Shown here: positions 50,845-56,609 of the stretch, one piece after another
How positions within the stretch are numbered: position 1 is the first letter of the stretch
Layout of the letters: every line of letters begins with the position of its first letter
Assembly (NCBI GenBank): GCA_036804525.1
Contig: DAIRSE010000011.1
Location: 1-56,609 of the forward strand
From: JBFLVT01 sp036804525
GTDB taxonomy: Bacteria > Bacillota > Desulfotomaculia > Desulfotomaculales > JASEER01
DNA length: 56,609 bases
Direction: 5' to 3'
Notes under the pieces: generated by a model
Told to the model about the DNA's origin: nothing
The model's database searches: none
The model's input: only the letters and a program-made list of their open reading frames with translations
Made by a program: the position numbers and the translations under genes

Positions 50845-51622
50845 GAAGACGGGCCGGTCGCTCCGGTTGCTCTCGTGGCTGGTCTGGCTTTTGCCGTTAG
50901 CCGTGCTTGGCGCCTGTGCCTGGCTGGGAGTCACGGGGACCGTGGTCAGCCACGGCCTGTTGGCCTTCGGCGCGGCTGTCCTGGTGCTGGTGGTCGCGGC
51001 CTGGCGGTATGAATGCGGCCGCCCCGCCGGCCGGGAAATCATGCTGGTGGCCGGCCTGGCCGCCCTGGCCGCCGCCGGCCGGATACCCTTTGCCTTCCTG
51101 CCGGGGGTGCAACCGGTGACCTTCGTCTGCATAACGGCCGGGATCGTCTTCGGGGCGCGGGTCGCTTTTGCGGTGGGGGCCGTCGCGGCCGTGCTCTCCA
51201 ATTTTGCCCTCGGGCAGGGCCCCTGGACCCCCTGGCAAATGATCGCCTGGGGACTGGCCGGAGCCTCGGCGGGGTGGTGTTCCGTCTTGATCAAAGGGCT
51301 GGGGCTGCCGGCCATGGTAGTTTTCAGCATCCTCTGGGGGTATCTCTACGGGGCCGTCGTCAACCTGTGGGTCTGGACGACATCCTTTTACCCTCTCGAC
51401 TTGCGGTCGTTTCTGGCCGTGGAGAGCCTCAGTCTGCCATTTGACACGGCTCACGCCGCCGGCAACGCCGTCTTCGTGCTCCTTTTGGGCCGGCGCGTCA
51501 TCCGCATCCTCGAGCGCTTCCGGGACAGGATCACCGTCACCCGGCTCTCTTCCCAAACCCGGCCGCGCCCCCGCCCGGAAAACTGTCTTGGTCCCGGTTC
51601 TGTCGCCTCTCGTCCTGAGTAA
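50837..51622 (+). CDS. ECF transporter S component, probable corrinoid or precursor
   Basis: A 261-residue membrane protein with about six helices. LAALAAAGRIPFAFLPGVQPVTFVCITAGIVFG has the Arg- and Pro-containing pattern of ECF substrate-binding subunits, and GPWTPWQMIAWGLAGASAGW is the usual mid-protein stretch. The C-terminus is basic and disordered. It overlaps the ATPase gene by eight bases. Riboswitch control suggests cobalamin, a cobinamide or a lower-ligand precursor; sequence alone cannot choose. It differs from the cobalt S component CbiM in lacking the long His-rich start. Confidence 0.82.
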   Translation: MARKTGRSLRLLSWLVWLLPLAVLGACAWLGVTGTVVSHGLLAFGAAVLVLVVAAWRYECGRPAGREIMLVAGLAALAAAGRIPFAFLPGVQPVTFVCITAGIVFGARVAFAVGAVAAVLSNFALGQGPWTPWQMIAWGLAGASAGWCSVLIKGLGLPAMVVFSILWGYLYGAVVNLWVWTTSFYPLDLRSFLAVESLSLPFDTAHAAGNAVFVLLLGRRVIRILERFRDRITVTRLSSQTRPRPRPENCLGPGSVASRPE

Positions 51623-51655
51623 AAGGCGTGACGCGGAAGGATCATAAGGAACATA

Positions 51656-51832
51656 TTGAAGTCGGCAACCTACCGCCCTTCTACGCAGGCCTATATCATA
51701 CGGTCCTGGGAAAGGTTACCCGGACGTGTGTTAAGTTTAATGAGCTTAACCGGTGGCATAGAGGAATTTGTCCAGCTATGGCGAATCCTGGCAGATACAG
51801 TAATCAGGACACTAACCGGTGATTACCGGTAG
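51656..51832 (+). CDS. Possible 58-residue protein
   Basis: TTG 51656, with AAGGA five bases upstream, opens a 58-codon frame beginning KSATYRPSTQAYIIRSWERL and ending with the protein-like helix GGIEEFVQLWRILADTVIR. I know no relative. It lies 33 bp after the S component. The rest of 51623-51956 shows only short imperfect hairpins. Confidence 0.3.
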   Translation: MKSATYRPSTQAYIIRSWERLPGRVLSLMSLTGGIEEFVQLWRILADTVIRTLTGDYR

Positions 51833-51956
51833 AGCCTTCACTATGTGGTAAGACTCAGACGGGGGTGGTTGCTAACAGAGGCGTATGACACTTTACGCAA
51901 TAACTTCAGTAGTTAGTCAGTAGCGGAGCTTTGTTGAGAGAGGAGTCTGTCAAGAA

Positions 51957-54836
51957 GTGATCTATGGTCTGAATAAAAGGATCCGTCGGGGGTTGCTGGC
52001 GTCCCTGCTCATTATATCGATGTTGTTTAGCCTGGCTGGTCCCGCCCTGGCGGCGAAAACCCTGAAAAGTGTGAAGCCACATAAGAATGCCGATTATGTT
52101 GCCGGGCAGGTGCTGGTCAAGTTCAAGGAAACCCAGGGGAAGGCGGCAGCCAGGAGCAGCGTGGCTGCTGCCCACCGCCTCTCCCGCGTGCGTGACCTGC
52201 CGACGTCGACGGTGCTGTACGACACCGGCGGCCGGAATGTGGAGGATGTCGTGGCCGAGCTGATGCGGGATCCGGCGGTCGAATACGCCCAGCCGAACTA
52301 CATCTATCGCATTGCTGCTGATCCCAATGATCCCCTTTGGGATCAGCAGTGGGGCTTGATCAATACGGTTTACGGTGTACAGGCCGAGCAAGCCTGGAGC
52401 TACACCAAGGGTTCGGAATCTGTAGTGGTGGCGGTTATTGACACCGGGGTGGATTTAACCCACCCGGACCTCGCTGGACAATTGGTCAAGGGTTACGACT
52501 TCGTAAACGAAGATGACGACCCCACTGACGACAACGGCCACGGGACGCACGTGGCCGGGATCATTGCGGCGGTTGCCGGCAACGGTAAAGGTATCGCCGG
52601 CGCGGCCCCGAATGTTAAGATTATGCCGCTGAAGGCCGGCGACGCTTTGGGTAATCTGACAACGGAGGATATTGTCCAGGCCATAAATTACGCTAAGCAA
52701 AACGGTGCCAAAATCGTGAATATGAGTTTCGGGGGCACCGGCTATTTCGATCCGGCAGAGTATAACGCTATAAAAAACTGTCCCGGCATGCTCTTCGTAG
52801 CCGCGGCGGGGAACGGCGGGGATGACCACCTGGGGGACAACAATGATTCCTCGCCTACCTGGCCGGCCAGTTTTACGGTTTCCCACGCGATCGACGGAGT
52901 GACTTACCCTGCCTTGCCGAACATCGTCAGCGTGGCGGCGCTGGCTCCGACCGGCGAATTTGCGTCGTTTTCAAACTACGGCGTCCAAAGCGTGACCCTT
53001 GCTGCCCCCGGCGATGATATTGTGAGCACGGTTCCCGCTTACGAGGGTGCCGGAATGGCCTTAGCTGTGAGCGACAGCGTTTACAACTATAAGGCTGTCT
53101 TTTGGGGTTTTGGCGCGGAGGACCTTGATGATGCGTCCGGCGGGACCAGCACCGAGGGAGCGGTTTACGACAGCATCGTGCGCGCCGTATATTACGGCCT
53201 CGGCCTTACCCCGGCCGACACGCAGGGTCCCCTGGGGAAACCTCTCCTGGTTGTTGACGATGACCAGGACGGTACTTATTACGATCCATTATATGGTTGG
53301 GGCACCCTCCCCGATGTTAGTCATTACTATCTCGACGCATTAAGCACTGCTGGCTATGCCTATGAGCTTTACGATGTCGGAAATGGAAAAGACGGTCCTA
53401 CGGTAAGTACTGCTACATATAGCGGCGTGATTTGGTTTACAGGGCACACAGCAGACAGTAACCCTGGCGTTGGTAGCCCGCCAGCCAATCTTACCGATAC
53501 TGACCAGACAAACCTTATTGGCTATCTTAAGGCAGGGGGTAAATTGTTCCTCAGCGGGCGAGATGCGGGATGGGACTATCCGGCGAACGATTTCTGCAAT
53601 TCGGAACTCTTTACTGTCTATTTAGATGTTTATTTTGTTGGTGAGAATGACGGTTATTCTTTCTGTGCTGTCCGAGGTACAGGTGATGCTTACTCAGGTT
53701 CCTACTATAAGTTTAATATTCCAAATGTCTTTCTGGACATACTGCGTTCCAACACGGGTGATAAATCCAGCATTGCGTTAGATATCGAGCCCTATCATGC
53801 TTACGACGGCACCTCGATGGCCGCGCCCTTCGTGTCGGCCGGGGCGGCGCTGGCGCTTTCCTTACGGAGCAACCTTTCAATCAGTCAGTTGGTTGACAGT
53901 CTTAAGAAAGTCACGCCTTTAGCTAACCTAAATGATAAGGTGGTGACAAAAGGCACTCTCAACCTTGCCGCCGCCCTTGCCTACGCCAACAGCCTGCCGA
54001 CCGGCGGCGGCGGTGGCGGCGGTGGCGGCGGCGGTGGCGCTCCGCCGATCGTGCCCACGGACGGCGCAAGCCAGAAGATCAGCGCTGCCACGGGCGGTTC
54101 TCTGAGTTACGAAGGCGTAACCGTACAGATACCGTGGACCGCTCTGACGGCCGATACCACTTTCACCGTCAAGAAGCTGACCGTGCGCGAGATTAGCGGT
54201 CTGGCGCCGTCCGGCCCGAGCCTGAAGCTGGATGGCGACATTTACGAGATTACTACGGATCGGGAAACGACCTTCAAGGACTTCATCACCATCAAGCTGC
54301 CCACGACGAGCGAGCGCGGTGTAGTCCACTATTACGACACGAAGGCGGCGCGGTGGGTCCCGGTGAAGACCGCCATCGAAAAGGATGCGAACGGCAAGCC
54401 GCAGTACGCCGTCATCAGCATCAACCACCTGACCAGGTTCGCCGTCTTCGTTCCCGAGCCGAAGGTGATCAGGTCGACCGTCGGCGAGTTGACCGTCACC
54501 GTCAACGGCGGCCCGAGAGCCCTTGACGCCGCCCCTTACATCGATCCGCAGAGCGGCAGGACGCTGGTCCCGGTACGGTTCGTCAGCGAGGCGCTCGGCG
54601 CCGAGGTCGTCTGGTCGGCCGCGGCCCGGCAGGTGGTCATTAAAGACATGGACCGGGAGATCGTCCTGACCATCGGCGCCCAAAGCGTCCTGGTCGACGG
54701 CGCGCCGGCCGCCCTTGAAGCGCCGGCGGTGATCAACGGCCAGCGCACTTTCGTGCCCCTGCGCTTCGTCAGCGAAACCCTGGGGGCCAAGGTGGATTAC
54801 AGCCCCGTGTCCAGGGAGATAACCATCGTCAGGTAA
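51957..54836 (+). CDS. Secreted S8 subtilase with inserted domain and C-terminal copper-amine-oxidase-N-like domain
   Basis: A 959-residue serine protease. Signal peptide (1-32), I9-like prodomain (about 45-118), then the triad: Asp162 in VIDTGVD, His195 in NGHGTHVAG, Ser620 in GTSMAAPF. The oxyanion Asn is in AAAGNGG near 286. From Asn to Ser is about 330 residues, against 66 in subtilisin, because a domain (about 365-612) is inserted. An 11-Gly linker (about 683-693), a beta-rich domain and a copper amine oxidase N-terminal-like domain (about 840-958; RTLVPVRFVSEALGAEV twice) follow. It probably works at the cell surface. GTG 51957 has GAGAGGAG upstream at a long spacing. Confidence 0.9.
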   Translation: MIYGLNKRIRRGLLASLLIISMLFSLAGPALAAKTLKSVKPHKNADYVAGQVLVKFKETQGKAAARSSVAAAHRLSRVRDLPTSTVLYDTGGRNVEDVVAELMRDPAVEYAQPNYIYRIAADPNDPLWDQQWGLINTVYGVQAEQAWSYTKGSESVVVAVIDTGVDLTHPDLAGQLVKGYDFVNEDDDPTDDNGHGTHVAGIIAAVAGNGKGIAGAAPNVKIMPLKAGDALGNLTTEDIVQAINYAKQNGAKIVNMSFGGTGYFDPAEYNAIKNCPGMLFVAAAGNGGDDHLGDNNDSSPTWPASFTVSHAIDGVTYPALPNIVSVAALAPTGEFASFSNYGVQSVTLAAPGDDIVSTVPAYEGAGMALAVSDSVYNYKAVFWGFGAEDLDDASGGTSTEGAVYDSIVRAVYYGLGLTPADTQGPLGKPLLVVDDDQDGTYYDPLYGWGTLPDVSHYYLDALSTAGYAYELYDVGNGKDGPTVSTATYSGVIWFTGHTADSNPGVGSPPANLTDTDQTNLIGYLKAGGKLFLSGRDAGWDYPANDFCNSELFTVYLDVYFVGENDGYSFCAVRGTGDAYSGSYYKFNIPNVFLDILRSNTGDKSSIALDIEPYHAYDGTSMAAPFVSAGAALALSLRSNLSISQLVDSLKKVTPLANLNDKVVTKGTLNLAAALAYANSLPTGGGGGGGGGGGGAPPIVPTDGASQKISAATGGSLSYEGVTVQIPWTALTADTTFTVKKLTVREISGLAPSGPSLKLDGDIYEITTDRETTFKDFITIKLPTTSERGVVHYYDTKAARWVPVKTAIEKDANGKPQYAVISINHLTRFAVFVPEPKVIRSTVGELTVTVNGGPRALDAAPYIDPQSGRTLVPVRFVSEALGAEVVWSAAARQVVIKDMDREIVLTIGAQSVLVDGAPAALEAPAVINGQRTFVPLRFVSETLGAKVDYSPVSREITIVR

Positions 54837-54861
54837 CCAAGGAACGAATGCTTACTAGCTT

Positions 54862-54899
54862 GAGAGGATGAGGCGGCTGTCCTTATCCTCTCTTTTTTT
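54862..54899 (+). terminator. Terminator after the subtilase
   Basis: GAGAGGAT (54862-54869) pairs with ATCCTCTC (54885-54892), then TTTTTTT. Confidence 0.92.
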
Positions 54900-54940
54900 G
54901 CTGCAACGAAACATTTTACGACTGTTGTTCCGGCGGCGGA

Positions 54941-54967
54941 AGGATTTTGCACCTTCCCGGCGAAAAT
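54941..54967 (+). promoter_or_regulatory. Sigma-H-type promoter upstream of the gcv leader
   Basis: AGGATTT (54941-54947), 11 bases, GGCGAAAAT (54959-54967). Spacing and sequence match the elements at 31640 and 39121. Confidence 0.5.
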
Positions 54968-55124
54968 ACCCGGTAGCTTTGAGACAACTGCATAACGGTG
55001 GATGAGAGCTGCTTAAAGATTTGAACCCTACGTTCAGTCACCTGATGCAAAAGACGCGTAAGAGACATCGGGCTTAGCAAAGTAAGGTTGCCGGCGATAG
55101 CGGCGGTTCAGGGGACTGAAAGCA

Positions 55125-55238
55125 GCAGGACACATCCCTGGAGAGAACCCTCCAACTTCTTTTGAGGGGCACCGAAGGGGCAACCTTAGCGCGCTGTATG
55201 GCTAGGGGAAACTCTCAGGTAAGCAGGACGGGGAAGAA
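55125..55238 (+). promoter_or_regulatory. Glycine riboswitch (single aptamer visible)
   Basis: CTGGAGAGAACC, then GGGGCACCGAAGGGGCAACC, then GGGGAAACTCTCAGGTAAGC with AGGACGGGG, all in the order of the glycine aptamer. It usually turns on glycine cleavage genes, and gcvT follows 144 bp later. Only one aptamer is recognisable; the 54990-55120 stretch before it is structured but does not fit a second one. GAAGAACC and GGTTTTTC (about 55233-55287) may form the expression-platform hairpin. Confidence 0.88.
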
Positions 55239-55329
55239 CCTTTTCTTGGCGGCCGCAGGGCCGGTAAGAGGCGGTTTTTCTCCGTCTTTGGTTTTTCATG
55301 GGGCGAAGTGGCAGACTAAGCTCAATAGC

Positions 55330-55356
55330 GTTCGGCACTAAGCACTCGGCACTCAG
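55330..55356. repeat. Intergenic TCGGCACTAAGCAC direct repeat
   Basis: TTCGGCACTAAGCAC is followed at once by TCGGCACTCAG, between the riboswitch and gcvT. Related wording (AGCCGAGTGCCGAG) occurs on the other strand at about 27018-27031. Confidence 0.5.
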
Positions 55357-55381
55357 AAGCGGGATTGGGAGGCACGAATAG

Positions 55382-56482
55382 ATGGACACCCTGAAGAGGA
55401 CTCCGTTATACGAGGTGCACCTGAAATACGGGGGCCGTATCATCCCGTTCGGCGGGTGGGCCCTCCCCGTCCAGTATTCCGGGATCATCGAGGAACATAA
55501 GGCGGTTAGAGAAAAGGCCGGCCTCTTTGACGTGTCGCACATGGGCGAAATTGAGGTCCGGGGACCCCAGGCCTTCGACTTTGTGCAGACCTTGGTAACC
55601 AACAACGCCGGCAGGCTTCAGGTCAACCAGGTGCAGTACAGCCCCATGTGCAACGAGAGGGGCGGAGTCATCGACGACCTGTTGATTTACCGCCTGGAAG
55701 ACGGGTTCCTGCTGGTGGTGAACGCGGCCAATACGGCTAAGGACCGCGAGTGGGTGCGGAATGCGGCCGCCCGCTTCCCCCGAGTTGAAGTCCGGGACGT
55801 CTCGTCGGAGACGGCCCAGCTGGCCCTGCAGGGACCGCTCGCGCAGAGCATTTTGTCCTCGCTCACGGACTGCGACCTCGGGCGCATCAAGTATTACTGG
55901 TTTGTGCCTGACGTCTCCGTAGCCGGGGTGAACTGCCTGGTTTCGCGGACGGGCTACACCGGTGAAGACGGGTTTGAGCTGTACTGCCGGAGCGAGGACG
56001 CCGCCGCGCTGTGGGAGAGGATAATGGACGCCGGCCGCCCGCACGGGCTGGTTCCAGCCGGGCTGGGGGCCCGCGATACCTTGCGGCTGGAAGCCTGCAT
56101 GCCCCTGTACGGGCACGAGCTAGACGAGGAAACGACACCTCTCGAGGCGGGCCTGGGCCGCTTCGTGGACCTGGAAAAGCCCGGTTTCATCGGGCGCGAG
56201 GCTCTTTTGGAGCAGCAGGAACGGGGGGTCGGCCGGAAGCTGGCGGCCTTCATAATGCTGGAGCGCGGGGTCCCGCGGAACGGATACCCGGTCAAGACGG
56301 CGGGTTCCGAGACCGGCCGGGTGACCTCGGGGTCGTTCTCCCCCAGTCTCGAAAAGAACATCGGCCTGGCCTACATCCCGGCGGAATACGCCGTGGCGGG
56401 AACGGAGATCGATGTCGTGATCAGGGGCAAAGACTGCCGGGCGCAGGTGGTCAAGAAGCCCTTTTACAGTCGCCCTAAGTAG
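55382..56482 (+). CDS. gcvT: Glycine cleavage system T protein (aminomethyltransferase)
   Basis: A 366-residue tetrahydrofolate-dependent enzyme that releases ammonia and makes methylene-THF from the aminomethyl-lipoyl H protein. Motifs: GGWALPVQYSGIIEEHKAVR, GLFDVSHMGE, QYSPMCNERGGVIDDLLIYR (with the catalytic Asp), TGYTGEDGFELY and LGARDTLRLEACMPLYGHEL. ATG 55382 is weakly spaced from GGGAGGCACG. The remaining P and H protein genes would lie past the window. Confidence 0.95.
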   Translation: MDTLKRTPLYEVHLKYGGRIIPFGGWALPVQYSGIIEEHKAVREKAGLFDVSHMGEIEVRGPQAFDFVQTLVTNNAGRLQVNQVQYSPMCNERGGVIDDLLIYRLEDGFLLVVNAANTAKDREWVRNAAARFPRVEVRDVSSETAQLALQGPLAQSILSSLTDCDLGRIKYYWFVPDVSVAGVNCLVSRTGYTGEDGFELYCRSEDAAALWERIMDAGRPHGLVPAGLGARDTLRLEACMPLYGHELDEETTPLEAGLGRFVDLEKPGFIGREALLEQQERGVGRKLAAFIMLERGVPRNGYPVKTAGSETGRVTSGSFSPSLEKNIGLAYIPAEYAVAGTEIDVVIRGKDCRAQVVKKPFYSRPK

Positions 56483-56504
56483 CACCAAGCGCTAAGCATT
56501 AAGC
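56482..56504 (+). repeat. Intergenic 23-bp element, inverted copy of 1308-1330
   Basis: Starts at the last base of the gcvT stop codon. It matches the minus strand of 1308-1330 in 22 of 23 positions. The following 100 bp hold nothing I can name. Confidence 0.6.
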
Positions 56505-56609
56505 GCTGGGAGAGTGCTGTAAAAAGTAGGATACCGGCATCTTTAGGGTGCGGCTATGCTTCGGAAGTTACCCTGAGACCGCTCAGAAAGAGGTCCGAGG
56601 CAAGAGGTC

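Overview
The window reads as chromosome of a GC-rich, spore-forming, Gram-positive anaerobe of the Bacillota, most like the Desulfotomaculum/Pelotomaculum group of the Peptococcaceae. The clues are the rapZ-whiA pair, a sigma-54 gene joined to a glycolytic operon, the sporulation amidase CwlD beside rplM-rpsI, a membrane proton pyrophosphatase, MinD-type ATPases carrying ferredoxin domains, S-layer homology (SLH) anchors, promoters of sigma-H type, and cobalamin and glycine riboswitches. The genus is inference. I see no rRNA, tRNA, CRISPR array, phage or insertion sequence.

Layout. 1-4.9 kb: the tail of a GGDEF protein, then sugar kinase, glycogen debranching enzyme and phosphoglucose isomerase. 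4.9-16.7 kb: rapZ, whiA, rpoN, gap, pgk, tpiA, gpmI, eno, secG, hppA, i.e. lower glycolysis/gluconeogenesis and pyrophosphate energetics in one direction. 16.7-20.8 kb: an accessory metal/Fe-S cluster (two NifX-like proteins, a CGGC protein, two Gly-rich small proteins, two MinD-ferredoxin ATPases) whose promoters share a TATG-N2-CATA element. 20.9-24.3 kb: thioesterase, PocR-GAF-GAF-HD-GYP sensor and a stand-alone HD protein. 24.4-24.8 kb: a 29-residue membrane peptide facing a short terminated transcript, a possible type I toxin-antitoxin pair. 24.8-31.5 kb: RNase R, a FadR-type regulator, an MFS exporter, L13-S9, CwlD and an unknown small protein. 31.6-37.2 kb: a structured, terminator-ended leader RNA followed by a peptide/nickel-family ABC transporter. 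37.2-42.6 kb: PAS-HD-GYP protein, SDH-type serine protease, YkgJ-type cluster-binding protein, LysE-type exporter and isoaspartyl peptidase.

42.9-51.6 kb is the most interesting part. A cobalamin riboswitch precedes six overlapping genes. Three encode exported proteins built from alpha/alpha-repeat and DUF4430 domains, the same two modules that make up animal transcobalamin and intrinsic factor. The other three encode a complete ECF transporter (EcfT, fused EcfA-EcfA', S component). The simplest reading is a surface corrinoid-capture and uptake machine, with one partner anchored by SLH repeats and one by a lipid.

52-56.6 kb: a large secreted subtilase with an AT-richer domain inserted before its catalytic serine, then a glycine riboswitch and gcvT. 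Several intergenic gaps carry short degenerate direct repeats.
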